64,000 bases of DNA from Parasitella parasitica (GCA_025201805.1 MU619289.1:2430-66429); one strand, 5' to 3'; positions 46,526 to 58,612 are shown, numbered from the stretch's first letter. Translations and numbers: made by a program. Notes: a model not told the origin generated them from the sequence alone.

Positions 46526-48968
46526 CAGAAGAATTGAAATAAAAAAGATAAAAACCAGAAGAGGTTAACGAGATACGAAAACTTTATGATGATACTATAA
46601 TTTAAGAATAAAATTGCATCTGCTATTATATCTCTTACAACTTCATGATAAATTTATGCTATTTAGGTTACAAATTGACAAAACTAATTCTCATTAAAAA
46701 TCTACTTGACAAGGTACGATGTAAGGTTGTTAGACGACAAGGGCTATATACGTCTTTGCTCGGACAGTGCTTTAACTTTGATCCTGGTGCTCAAATCTGT
46801 GTTTACAAGAAAAACCTTTTTGGTTTGAAACAGCAGATACCTTATTCTTCAGTCTACAATAGTGTATATCACATCACATCATTGGACACTGTTCAATCTT
46901 CAATTGAAGTACATTGTCATGATCTCCTCTCTGCGATTATAGCAGATCACATATAATCACTGAAATAGGTTTCGATAAGAATCAAAATAAAGCTTGCTTT
47001 TGTGTTGCTGCTGTTGGTGCCGCTGTTGTTGTTATGCGTCATTAAAGCAGTTTCGTTTTCATAAATAATCGGTATTCTTTGGTCACTAAAAAAATGAATC
47101 GTGTATACAAGGCAGTGGAGTTTTTATTACCATCGTTGCGTATATATCAGCCGCAATCGGCATAGGAGACCAAGGCTACCACACTTAAACTTGTGTTTTA
47201 AAAGTAAAGAGTTTTGTAATCGACTGTACTGGAAGGCCTACACGAATCTGTTTATGAAAAATAAACCGGATCCATAGTCCCTTAATGGTGTAGTTCAATA
47301 TATAAAAAGCCCTTTTTAGCATTGTGTCGTCCAGCGATATAACCGGCAGGTGACAGTTCCCCCAAGATTCTTGAACGACGAAAGGGGGCCCCAGCCTAAG
47401 GAAAAAGAGTGTAACTACGAGCATCTGTCTGTGACAAAATCTAGTGATAAATACAAAGGAACAAAGGCAAAAGAAGAAGAGGGAATGTAGGATTTAGGGC
47501 TTCACGGTCTAGAAGCAGTGCTCAAATATTGCAGTGTTGTAAGATACGTTATCGAATGGTGATCTCGATGACGGACAAGCCGATGGCTGACTTCTTCAGA
47601 GGACGTCAAAGATATAATAGCATATTGACTGATAAGCTATGAATGAGGCCTCCATGTTCATAATAAAACTGTGGTGTAGCAATGTTAGTGACCTCCTCAA
47701 TAAGCACCAAAAACATGCAACGAACAGAAAGTTGACATTTTTGAAATGTCCATGGACAGAAATTCTTCTGAGTAATGTTCATTACAAAACACTTTACTTG
47801 ACTAAAAAAATATACCCATGAAATTTAACTAAGGCTTTCTGTAATATTTCTGGTTTTTATATAAAGATAAGGAGATCACCTTGTTAATAAAAGTTGAGAG
47901 ACTATTTATATTCATAAATACTACATTTTTAATATTACCTTTGTATTAAGTGTAATGCGTATCAAAAAGTTTGACAGTTGTTCTGGACCGTTTCTAAAGA
48001 CGTGTTTAATTTGGTGATTTCAACAGTTTGGTATTCATAAGTCAAGCAAAAGTTTTAATCTATAAACTGGCAAGAAAGTGTTTTGGTGCATGACGTTGTA
48101 GGGGTCATTGATTTAACAATGTTCTACTAATAAAATAAGCTCTAGTTTTTACCCAGTATTTGGTAGGTAAATTGGATAAAATTTTAGTGTTTCATAATTA
48201 AGTTTAAAGACAACTTTACAAAAGTTACCTGGTAGTATCTTGAAGCACAAAAGCACTGATGCTTTGAATGAATTGAACAGTTTTTGATTAATATAATTAA
48301 TTAAATAACTAACGAATGAATATTATTGTAAATGTAGCATAATGACAGCATGTCGCTGTAGAAGGCAAACAATGTTTTCAATGTGCCTATTCAGATTCTT
48401 CCATATTCATGAGCGATTCATGATAATTGTTGCATGGTATATCTCGGTGTACAAGTGAGTCTCATGGTTTGACCAAGTTAGTCTCATGACTAAACTTGAC
48501 TACATCTGTGCATTTTTATATGTATATAAACATTATTGCGCCCTGAAATGAGTGATCTACATTTCGATGTTTTTATTGTACATGTATCACTGCAAATCAG
48601 CTTCTCATAGTGGAAGGCTGCTCCAGCTTTCAACAGTATATGTTTACATATCTCAATTTACCACGCACTTGTAGGCTTACTTAACATTTACTTTATTGAG
48701 TCTGTTAATGTTGGCTCTCCTTTGTTGATGATTTTTCCATTACGTTGATCTCGCCGATATGCAACCAATAAAAACAAAGAACCTTATACACCTCTGATGT
48801 ACACCGTCTGTTGCTTCTGAGCATTTCCCAATATATAATGCAACAATAGTTGCATCTTTTAGCGTTTTGTGTGGGCTTTCCTTTCTTCCTTCTTTTTCCT
48901 TTTTTTTTTTTTTGTGTGTGTTATCTTTCAAACAAAATCCTAGACATAAAAATTTGCGCTTGATCATC

Positions 48969-49933
48969 ATGAATAATAATGCCAAAGTTTATCTTCCTCC
49001 AATCCAGGATTTGCTGTATCGTAAACCTTTGAATTCATTTTGGAGCAATGAAAATACAGGTAACTTTCTTTTAATCAACACATTTGTAATATGAAATTTA
49101 TCTTGGCTTGTATAGATATTTTCTATAAAAAATCCTTTTCAAATTCATCCTGTTTTGCATCGTACCCAAGAGCGCCTGATCCAGGAACGTATTATGATCA
49201 AAACAAAAAAGGAGCTCTACATTATCGAGATCATTCAGCTCAAGCCCAGTATTCGTCAAATCCCTTTTCAAATAGGTATTATTATCCATCACTTTGCCAT
49301 CAAAAGGGTGGTACAGTTTATAATGGTTGGAATGAACGATCGGCAGATGGCTATCGAAAAAAAAATGAATACACAGATGATTCACAAGCGAATAAAGCTA
49401 CCAATGGTACCACCAATGTTCCGAGAAACTATGGAGTTGCTGAGCCCCTGCAGCAAGAACAGAATGTCCATAGTCGATCCTTTTCAGATCAATTTCTGCC
49501 ACGATCTGCTGCATTCGAATATGTTGCTAACAACAAAAGCTTAATTTGTCCAATGTCTGCTGTAGATCCCCCTCGAAGTTTTCATCGACGTACTGCCTCT
49601 GATATGCTATCTTTTTTCGATATCAAGAAAAAGAAATATACTTGTAGCACCAGTAGTGATCAAGCAAAAGATAACAACACTTTTACAAACAAAGACGGCC
49701 GATCCCTGCTGTCCAAAAAAGCCATCAGTATTAATGCTTACAGATACAAATGCAAAAAATGCTTCAAGGATTTTTCCAGACCATCATCACTTAGAATCCA
49801 TGTTTTATCCCATACTGGAGAAAAACCTCATGTATGCCCTCGACCAGACTGCGGAAGAAGATTTAGTGTTCAAAGTAACATGAGACGACATTTAAAAGTG
49901 CACTCTTGTAACATATCTTTTCAGCAACAGTAA
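48969..49933 (+). CDS. C2H2 zinc-finger transcription factor
   Basis: 302 aa, exons 48969-49059 and 49116-49933. The long N-terminal part is Ser/Asn/Tyr-rich and disordered. Two adjacent C-terminal C2H2 fingers are clear: YKCKKCFKDFSRPSSLRIH ending HVLSH, a canonical TGEKPH linker, and VCPRPDCGRRF ending MRRHLKVHS. The second finger has the C-x4-C spacing. An RRTASDML-type site (about residue 175) could be phosphorylated by a basophilic kinase. Two-finger proteins of this kind in Mucoromycota act as sequence-specific regulators, but the target genes cannot be told from sequence. Confidence 0.85.
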
Positions 49934-50179
49934 ATACAAACCTTTCCAGTCGACTGCAGAAGTAATCCAATCGTCTATACCCCTTCTTTCCCTTCAATTT
50001 ATATTTACAGAAATAAAAAATCCATGATTTTAATATGGGTGTACTGTAACTTTTAACCCTTTTCTTTTATTAGAAAAGCAAATTAGTAACGTAGTTTCAT
50101 GACTATTAAAACAATATGCCCTTTCGATACTTATGATGCATGGAATAACTCTTCAATTGATGCCATTAACATCTTCTTG

Positions 50180-50187
50180 TGACGTCA
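50180..50187. promoter_or_regulatory. Palindromic CRE-type bZIP site upstream of ALG13
   Basis: Perfect TGACGTCA 68 bp before the ALG13 ATG and 10 bp before its TATA box. It is a candidate binding site for an Atf/CREB- or Hac1-like bZIP factor. Confidence 0.45.
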
Positions 50188-50196
50188 TAGTAGTCG

Positions 50197-50204
50197 TATA
50201 AATG
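50197..50204 (+). promoter_or_regulatory. TATA box
   Basis: TATAAATG 44-51 bp upstream of the ALG13 start codon. Confidence 0.5.
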
Positions 50205-50247
50205 CACTTCTAGCAGAACACGAGCTTGATCAATTTTGTTCATTTTC

Positions 50248-50879
50248 ATGTCTCTCTTCGTGACAGTAGGATCCACGGGATTTGATGAGCTCATTCGTCA
50301 AACGACCTTGCCAGAGTTCCTGAACTCTTTGCCAAAAGTTGGCATTAAAAAGGTTCTGTATCAGTATGGATCTTCTGAACAGGTTATTACGACCAATCTT
50401 CAGTCCTATGATGGGGAAATACTACATATTCATAGTTACAAGTATAAAACATCCATTATAGAAGACATGGAGAAAGCAGACATCATAGTTAGTCATGCAG
50501 GTACATATAGCGTTGTCATGACAACCTCAGCTTTTGATAAATGACCATTATTAAGGTAATTGTTAGGTGCCGGTACAATACTACAGGCATTAAGAATGCA
50601 TAATAAAAAGCTTATTGTCGTTGTCAACAAGTCACTAATGGATAATCATCAATATCAGCTTGCTCAGGCCATGCAAACTAATAATTATGCTATATGTAGC
50701 GATTTAAGGCGAGAATTACCTGGCGCTGTTTTATGTAAAGCTTTAACTCATTATTGTCTAACAGTGAATTGACGGATACCCTCAAAAATATCAACAATGT
50801 CAATCCTACTCCTTTTCCTGCTGCAAACCCCGAAGTATTTGCATCTATCGTTAATGAACAAATGGGGTTTTCATTATAA
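50248..50879 (+). CDS. ALG13: Alg13, catalytic subunit of UDP-GlcNAc transferase
   Basis: 169 aa, exons 50248-50500, 50567-50708 and 50765-50879. With Alg14 it adds the second GlcNAc to dolichol-PP-GlcNAc on the cytosolic ER face. Seen are MSLFVTVGSTGFDELI, IHSYKYKTSIIEDMEKADI, the IVSHAGAGTILQAL nucleotide-binding loop and LIVVVNKSLMDNHQYQLA. Intron 2 needs a GC donor (AAG|GCGAGA, 56 nt) to join CSDL to SELTDTLKNIN. The nearby GT option would leave a 31-nt intron and a stop. Upstream are a TATAAATG box and a perfect TGACGTCA. MID1 begins 73 bp after the stop. Confidence 0.9.
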
Positions 50880-50952
50880 AATTGCTTTGTTTCAAACCGT
50901 CACTGTTTAGAGCTTCTTCTTTTCCTTGCGTTCTACATAAAAAAGATTAGCT

Positions 50953-52544
50953 ATGAAAATAGTATATGGCTTGATTGCGCTGTTTTTATCTTGTTTCCAT
51001 AGTAATCTTGTCTATGCGCAATCGACAACAAAGCAGTTAAATAACAATCAGATAGTGTCAGCATCTGTCGCAATACATGAATATAATTATTACTACTTTA
51101 GTGTTCCAACGACAAACCAGTTATTTAGCAAACGAGACTTGCCAACAATTCATCTCTCCACAACTATCTGTAATCAGCCAACAGCACCTGCTGATTCCCA
51201 TGATACTGTTCCACCACTCAATCTTTACGTATCAACATCTATTTCTAACACTTTGCCAGGCCCTGATAATAGTGTTGCAGTCAATGATTCATCATACGGG
51301 CTTATTAAATGGACAAGCAATAACCAGACATCTGAGATTTGGATTGCTGTAGCTGCACCTGCTTTGACAGGATCTTGGGTTGGAAATTATACATATGAAA
51401 TTGGTGTTTCAACAAGTCGTAAGAAACATCCAACAATATCAATAGACAGTATGTAACTAAACCTTGTTTCGAAATAGAAACAATGCATCCCATATTTATC
51501 AATAATGAGAAAAAGGATAATGCAAATATACCATACGTGATCCTAGATGATACAGACAGAAACAATGCTTTATTCTTATCGAGCCCAATTCAAAGCAGTT
51601 TGCAAAATTTAACATTGCTAGTTACATCTGGTATGCCTGTCGAACTATCTCACTCACTTTGTGCTGCCAAACAAAGAACTCTTCCCCTATATAATGTAAA
51701 TACAACCACCACACACCGTGGCCCTACAAATGGTATTAGACAGCAATTCATGGTGTCCAATCTAACACAAGACACATCCTATACCGCATACATGCTCCAA
51801 CCAGTTCGTTCTGTGACAGGAATGACAACCCCTATCAATTTTGGTACCAAAATCGATGCCAACTGCCGGATTATTTATGATCTATCTTTCTGTGATCAAG
51901 TGGCTTACAGTGTACCGACTGGTTTAGACTCGTTTGTAAGTAATGACTTGTGGGCACTTGCTCGATTATACGATGCACAGGCACAAGAGAAGTTTGGGCC
52001 CTTTGATACAGCTTTATCCCAGTATAATTGCGAAACGACTCAATATTCACTGGTACGTAATTGCACAGATTGTTATCGAGACTATAAGACTTGGCTGTGT
52101 GCCGTAACAATACCTCGCTGCACCGATTCTTCTGCAAGCGCCGATTTCAGCCAAGGAACTGATGAAATACGCGTGGCGCCTGCATTGAGGGATATTTCAG
52201 CAAATGCCTCTCGAAATCCCTGGATTGATGAGAGCTTAAAGCCTGGAGAATGGACTGAACTGTTACCTTGTATTGATTTATGCTACCATGTTGTACAGAG
52301 TTGCCCTCCTTTCATGCAATTTTACTGTCCTAATTCTGATTTGGCCCTCGTACAATATGGATTTTGGCAAAATGGAACTGTGTCTATAAATGGAACTTCG
52401 TTTCATTTTGACATTAATAACCCTACTTGTAACCGCATGGGTGTTGATCCTATTTTGCTTACTATTGGGTCTGGAAATCAGTTATACAGTCCAAATCTGC
52501 TCATGATTGCTTGCATAGTTAGCGTGCTTTTATTCGCTTTGTAA
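50953..52544 (+). CDS. MID1: Mid1, stretch-activated Ca2+ channel regulatory subunit
   Basis: 520 aa, exons 50953-51448 and 51478-52544. A signal peptide (IVYGLIALFLSCFHSNLVYA) is followed by a large ectodomain with many N-x-S/T sites. The Cys-rich C-terminal part typical of Mid1 is present: CETTQYSLVRNCTDCYRDY, WLCAVTIPRC, PCIDLCYHVVQSCPPFMQFYC. The extreme C-terminus is a hydrophobic segment (NLLMIACIVSVLLFAL), consistent with a membrane or GPI anchor. Mid1 partners Cch1 in the high-affinity calcium influx system needed in mating, stress and hyphal growth. Length is close to yeast Mid1. Confidence 0.9.
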
Positions 52545-53135
52545 TTGCAACAGATAAATAAAAGCCTCCGTTAGTGCACAAGCAATTGATGTCATTGATC
52601 GTATCACGCCTACAAATACATACTGATGAACGGTGAGATATGGATTTAATTGTTTCCTTTGCATTGAAATATCCCATTCCAAAGGGAGAATAATTTACTC
52701 GGCTTGACATGGTTCCATTAAACCAAATACATAGATGCACAATTGATACCGTAAGCACTTGATCAAATTTAAATCATGTAATCAAAATGCACACAAAAGT
52801 AATGTTTGAACAACAAAAAGCGCTTTATACTAAAACATTAGTTGTCAGCATAGTTTGTAATTTGATGTTAGTGGACTCCAATGACATTTCCTAACCACAA
52901 CACAATACATGCTCTTCCCTGTTACATTATATACGAGCTGAATGAGGGTCCTCCGATTTTAGCAATTATTGTTGTACCTAGATGAGGATTGCCCTTCGTA
53001 ACTCCGTTTTGGCCATTTCTCCTCTTGGTTTCTTTTTTTTTTTTTTTTCCCTTTTTTCCTTTCTTTTGGTTTTTTTTTTTTTTTTTTGTCCCTTTTTTCC
53101 ATACATTAGGTTTCTTCTTCTTTCAAGACAAAGTG
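52545..53135. other. MID1-ARP1 spacer with polypyrimidine leader
   Basis: No gene seen. The last 110 bp before ARP1 are an almost pure T/C tract (53029-53100), probably part of the ARP1 promoter or leader. Confidence 0.6.
53029..53100. repeat. Polypyrimidine (T-rich) tract
   Basis: Long T runs broken by CCC and GG. Translated frames across it are Phe-rich artefacts. Confidence 0.85.
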
Positions 53136-54614
53136 ATGAACTCCGAGTTTGATGATGTGAGTACTGTTATATTAAAGATACACTGCCATCAGTAACTAAT
53201 TTTATCTATTAGGTGTTGACTAATCAACCAGTTGTTATTGATAACGTATTGATTTATTTGTACACGACTTTGTGCGTTATGTTAACCATGAATTTAAACT
53301 ATTTTTAGGGCTCAGGTGTTATAAAAGCTGGTTTCGCAGGTGAAGAACAGCCTAAATGCTTTTTTCCTTCAATGTAGGAGATGCTTATAAAGACATTTTA
53401 ATCGATATTGATGAAATTTCTTTTTAGGGTGGGTCGACCAAAGCACGTTCGTATAATGGCAGGTGCTGTTGAGGGAGACAACTTTATTGGAAGAAAGGCC
53501 CAAGAGTTGCGTGGTTTGTTAAAGATCAGATACCCTATTGAGCATGGCATTGTCACAGATTGGGAGGATATGGAGCGTATTTGGCAGTACATCTACACTG
53601 ATGAGCTCAAAACACTTTCTGAAGAGGTAGAGTAGCCATGATCATACCTACGTAATCGACCTCTCATTGCAAATCTTAGCATCCTGTATTATTGACCGAA
53701 GCACCTTTGAATCCTCGTGGAAACAGAGATACCGCTGCTCAGATATTCTTTGAAACATTCAATGTGCCTGCATTATTTACTTCGATCCAAGCAGTTCTCA
53801 GTTTGTAAGCAACTAGGAAATAACTGATATCATCGAGGGAAACTGATGAAAACCCTCCCTAGGTACTCTTCTGGCAGAACTACTGGTATTGTTCTTGACT
53901 CTGGTGATGGTGTCACACATGCAGTACCTGTTTACGAAGGTTTTGCAATTCCACACGCAATTCGTAGAGTGGACATTGCTGGTAGAGATGTAACAGAGTA
54001 CTTGCAATTGCTGTTGAGAAAATCTGGCTACAATTTTCATACTACGGCCGAAAAAGAAGTTGTTCGCATCATTAAAGAAAAGACATGTTACATTGCACTG
54101 AATCCAGCAAAGGAAGAAAAGGAGACGAGTGGCAAAGTCGATGACTTTATGTTGCCTGATGGAAATATTATCAAGGTAAATATATTTCACAATGCAGTAT
54201 TGGTCAGTTGATGCTCATGTTTTATGCTACCAAAAGCTGGGTGCTGAAAGATTCCGTGCACCTGAAATTTTGTTCCAGCCTGAGCTTATTGGAGAGGAAT
54301 ACCCTGGTATCCATCAAGTTATTGTGGATTGTATTGGTCGTGCAGATCTTGATTTAAGAAAATCGCTTTATTCCAACGTTGTTTTGTCTGGAGGCTCAAC
54401 ATTATGTAAAGGTTTTGGTGAGCGTCTTTTATCAGAGATTAAGCGACTTGCATTGAAGGATATCAAGATAAAAATCTATGCTCCCCCTGAACGTAAATAT
54501 AGCACATGGATTGGCGGTTCAATTTTGGCTTCGCTTAGCACGTTTAAAAAGATGTGGGTTTCTGCAGAAGAATATCAAGAAGATCCTGATATTATTCACA
54601 AAAAGACGTTTTAG
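53136..54614 (+). CDS. ARP1: Actin-related protein 1 (Arp1/centractin) of dynactin
   Basis: 377 aa in seven exons: 53136-53156, 53213-53245, 53309-53373, 53428-53626, 53680-53804, 53863-54175, 54237-54614. Arp1 forms the short filament of dynactin that activates dynein for nuclear and vesicle transport in hyphae. Actin-fold motifs are present: [16 protein letters not shown] (phosphate 1), [17 protein letters not shown] (phosphate 2), [16 protein letters not shown] (adenosine) and the terminal [17 protein letters not shown]...[26 protein letters not shown] and [17 protein letters not shown] mark Arp1 rather than actin. The first two exons are only 21 and 33 nt. Length matches the family. Confidence 0.95.
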
Positions 54615-55138
54615 GCTCTTTTCTTTATATCCATTTTATATATACACATGCTCATCCGACTTTCTTCTTTTTTACAAGAAAAAATATTTAATTAATTAAA
54701 AAATATTTCGTTATGTTTTATGGATGATTACAGCTAAATGATCAAGTTGCAGTGCGTGTTTGGTGCTTTCGTACAAAGAATACAAAGGTGTGTGAGGAAG
54801 TACCAAATCAGTTATATAATTTAATGTTGTACCAAAAAATACTGTAGAGATGATTCGCACAAGTACGTCGCTTTATCATTTTTGCCTAAACATCTTTTTA
54901 TGGTAGTCGATGATCATTACTACAGTTGCATATGTAGACTATTGTCTTGACTTCTTTTAATGTGAAAATCTATATCAATGTCATCAAGAGTTCTGAAAGA
55001 AGAAAGACCCTATTTATTTATCGATGCATCGTACTTTATCTGGTTTTTGAGATATATTCTTTTCTTGAAAAAAAATTTACATGTAAAAAGAAACTCAAGT
55101 AAAAGCTTTAAAGGTATCATCTTATTTGTAATAAAATG
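54615..55138. other. Convergent spacer ARP1 / CUL3
   Basis: Holds both 3' UTRs. AT-rich, no frame or RNA gene seen. Confidence 0.65.
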
Positions 55139-57959
55139 CTATGCCAAATAATGATAAGCTCGTCTGAAAACAGAAGATAATAATTAAAATAATAATAGTT
55201 AGTATTGTCAATAGTCAGATCTTTTCTTGTTAAAAATTATTTACCTATCCTCTGCGCTTCTTTCCAGGTATTCACGATCAATCAAAGCCTCAATACGTTT
55301 TTTGATCATGACAGGACTAGGCATAAACCTCGAACTTAACTGCTTTGTTACTTCTGAAACCAATAAATTGTGCTCCATCAGCTTTCTATCCTTCATGATT
55401 CGCACAACGGAAGCCTCGATTTGGTGTTTACGCTCTTCGTCCACCTTATCTTGTGTATTCTTGCGTTCTCCATCATTCTCCACTTTAGAAGCTAGTGCCT
55501 GAATTTTAATACGCGCCATATTGGAGGTGAAATCATTGTTGAATGAAAATGTATCGTCCGCCAGAATTTCCCTTCCTTTGGATGACTTTGTGAGTATCTT
55601 ATATTTGGCACACGCAAGTGATTGTAACGTCCTCTTTAGATCTTGATCCGCAATTTGTGTATAACTCTTGATATCGTCCCACGATAAAGTATCATTGGTA
55701 TTAAATAATATCAATACAATCATAGCATAAGTGGACACGTTGAGTAAATGTTTCCCCTTTTTGAAAAGAGCACGAATATCAGCGGATCCCATTTGAGGCT
55801 GCCATGTTAAGCGACGACCGCTATGTCTATCAAAATAAAAATGCTCGAACGAATTGCATGCTTGTGTGACATTAGCAGGCATGATGCATTTTGGTGAAGC
55901 TGAAAGATTCATTGGCCAAAACGTTGACGTGAGCACTGTTACGGAAGCATCTAATGCGAGCTTGCCAGCTTCAGGCTTTGCCTTTTCGAGGTGTTCTTTG
56001 AAAGCTATACTCATTTCCGTAGATAATTTCATATCATTAAACATGCCCTCCAACTTGTTTGTGAATTGGTAGCCGCATTCCCTCTAAAACAAAACAAAAA
56101 AAAGGGAAATGGATTAAAAAATATAATACTGTCTCGAAACTAGTTTACCTTTAACTTTGAGAGCATGCCTCTTTCAGCATCATCGGAAACGCTCTTGTTC
56201 AATAATAAACGCTTCGCTAAATGCTGTTTATAATAGCGTTCAAATACATCCTTGTCTTGTAAGAATCGGAACAATGTAATCGTTTTATCAAGTATATCGT
56301 CCACTTCATCCTCTGATTTCTAAAGGTTGAAAAATATAGATTAGACATAATACTGATTTCATTTGAAATCCACTTACGCCTTTGAGGCCCTTTTTCAAAT
56401 TCTCGTCGATAAATAATGAAATGAATTCGGACGATTTTTGGTTTGCATTAATAAACTTTTCAAATGCTTCATTGAAAGCAGTTTGAAACGATTTATCTTT
56501 ACTGGTAGCCAAATCTAAAATTTTGTCAAACTTGTTTTGAAGTGTCAAAACCTCCATGACCCAGTTAATGGCGATGCTGCTGGAACCTTTTTCAACTTTG
56601 GATTTTAAATCGCTCATGATGTGTTGATTGATTTCCGCTCCCAATGTCAGAATATAATTGCTTATAGAGGCTCTCATTTCGTTCAGGCCAGCTGGAACTC
56701 GTGAAAACAAACTGTACATACGTGACAAATCTTATCAATTGTGAGTATGTTGCTCTAAATTATGATGTTGAAAATTTTACCTCCATATTTATCTGCTGTC
56801 AACATACTATCAAGACCTGAATTTTTCATCTGCCAATTCACAAATAGGTTCAATATTTTCCAGCAATTATCTTCAATTCAAGCTTTCCCGCATATATACC
56901 TCCATCAATGTCTTCAAGTTGTTTGCTATTAATTGAGTCTCGACAATTGTACGTATTTTCAACTCTGTGGTCACAGCTAAACAATGCACTGTGCGTTCGT
57001 ATTCCTCTTCTAGTCTTTTTTCGACCTAAGTTTCTAGGTATTAATAGTTTTGTAAGCTTTCTTTGGTTTTTGCATAAATTACCTTCCGCATAAATTCAGG
57101 TGCATCATACGAGGAGACTAATTTTTGGCTCTCGATCTGATAATACGAGGTAGTTGTAACCAGATAGGTCGCCTCAAAGTCAATCGCGTATACAGTTAAC
57201 TTTGTATCTGGATCAGTCAGTTGAACCAACATGGAAACGGCAGATTGAATTGCGCTTCTATCAATGACATCTCCATTGCGTTCCAATTGAATTTGTGTCA
57301 ACATGGCTGAAATTAAATGCTTTTGAATTGGATACTGTTTGGAGCGTATGACTTTATCACGGAAAAGATTGAGTCCCATCTCATCGACGCTTGGTAAGTT
57401 GTATTTTGGTAATCTATCATTCTATAAGAAAGAAAATGAATTTCCAAGAATTCTTATTTTGAAAAATGCTTTTTGCATACCAGGTAGTATAGAACTTGCA
57501 AAATAAGGTCAATTGCAGCCTTGTAATCATCCCATACTTTCTTTACGGCTTTTAGAAAAGAAGCACCTTCATCAGCAGTGCTGGTTTCGACGGAAGTGTT
57601 GATGAATGCAGGTACAATGGCTTGTTCCGCAATGCTTTCCAAGTAGTTGGCAATGACCTTCTCAACATCGTGATATAAACGCTCTCCAAATTGTCGAATC
57701 GTAAGTTTGTACGCTGTACGATAGAGCAATTCGTACGATAATTCTCTGGCTTGTTTCTGGAATATTACCGTAATGGCGTTACTAAGTATTTCAAAGCCTT
57801 CGTCATATTCCTGAGTATGGTCCATCGCCAACTACAAAAATTACGTACACAGTAAATAAGACAGCTTCGATATCATTAAGTTTCCAAAAAAAAAAAAAAA
57901 AAATAAGCCAAACTTACTGCACGCTTTACAGGTCTGATTCTTCCTTTTTTCAGAGACAT
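55139..57959 (-). CDS. CUL3: Cullin-3, scaffold of CRL3 ubiquitin ligases
   Basis: 764 aa in nine exons: 57918-57959, 57481-57831, 57083-57421, 56900-57025, 56781-56829, 56378-56730, 56149-56319, 55245-56083, 55139-55163. The start [14 protein letters not shown], then cullin repeats ([24 protein letters not shown]), the cullin-homology block [16 protein letters not shown], and the C-terminal winged helix with the neddylation lysine in [14 protein letters not shown]. The last 25-nt exon supplies RRAYHYLA, matching the cullin-3 ending rather than CUL1 or CUL4. CUL3 pairs with Rbx1 and BTB adaptors. The Kelch protein at 15-17 kb has no BTB, so it is not an obvious adaptor. Confidence 0.94.
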
Positions 57960-58146
57960 TATACCTTGCTTTTACTATATAAAAAGGATGTAATGATGAG
58001 GGAAAGGAAGATGAAAAAGCATTGCGAATGTTGGAGGTGCTTATAGAGAAAAGTTCTGTCATTCAAATTCCGTGATACTCTCATAGCCTCATAATGGCAA
58101 TGATCCCTTGCTCTTTTTGCTTGATTTTTTTCTCCAGCCATCAATC
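57960..58146. promoter_or_regulatory. Bidirectional promoter, CUL3 / NDUFAF8-like
   Basis: 187 bp between divergent start codons, too short for two fully independent promoters. No TATA box is evident on either side. Confidence 0.45.
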
Positions 58147-58383
58147 ATGAAACCTACCAAAAGTATCTCTGCGATTGCAAAAGGCGTCGCTTCATGCCCA
58201 GCTCAAGCAGCAGCGTATGGAAAGTGTATTGCATCAAGCTACAAGGATGTTCAAAAGGATATGTGTCAGAAAGAATTTTTGGCATTCAAGCAATGCGTTC
58301 AGCAAGTTGTAAGTCTTTTTCATATCACTGTTCGTTTTTCAACTGATTCCCAATGGTTAATTTAGATGAAAAAGAAATGGTGA
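58147..58383 (+). CDS. Twin CX9C mitochondrial protein, NDUFAF8-like
   Basis: 59 aa, exons 58147-58308 and 58366-58383; the second exon encodes only MKKKW. Two CX9C motifs are seen: CPAQAAAYGKC and CQKEFLAFKQC, the helix-hairpin of Mia40-oxidised intermembrane-space proteins. The first block with ASCPAQAAAYGKCI resembles complex I assembly factor NDUFAF8 (C17orf89). Family placement among small CHCH proteins is moderately sure; a role in complex I is inferred. The ATG is 187 bp from the divergent CUL3 ATG. Confidence 0.8.
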
Positions 58384-58612
58384 ACAGTACCCTGACAATG
58401 TAAAATAGATAATAGTACTAGTTAAAATACCATGAATAAAAACTCTTTGTAAATCCTTCAGATATTCTGCTGATTGACATTTCGTCAATGTTATTGGTCC
58501 CAAAAGAGGAGTGAGAAGCAAGGAAACATTAATTCAACTGATGGATAAACCCCTGATATTTTCTTTTTCTCTTGACCCCAACTCTTAATTTATTTTATTT
58601 ATTTCTGACTAA

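Larger units (their letters stand above)
45220..48968. other. Gene-poor 3.7 kb spacer with decayed duplication
   Basis: The longest gap in the window. No frame shows a recognised domain; the longest with a true ATG is 103 codons at 46645-46956. It contains two diverged copies of an 84-bp segment and two copies of ATGCGTCATTAAA (46290, 47034). It may be remnant mobile or pseudogene DNA. Confidence 0.6.

Noticed and set aside
46645-46956. 103-codon frame in the gene-poor spacer
   Set aside because: Has an ATG, but no domain, splice structure or composition typical of neighbouring genes; left as possible decay.
50735-50764. GTAAAG...CAG as ALG13 intron 2
   Set aside because: Only about 31 nt, and the junction reads into an immediate stop; the GC-AG option keeps the conserved C-terminus.
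52989-53195. Phe-rich frame across the T tract
   Set aside because: Product of a homopolymer; the ARP1 start exon lies inside it in another frame.
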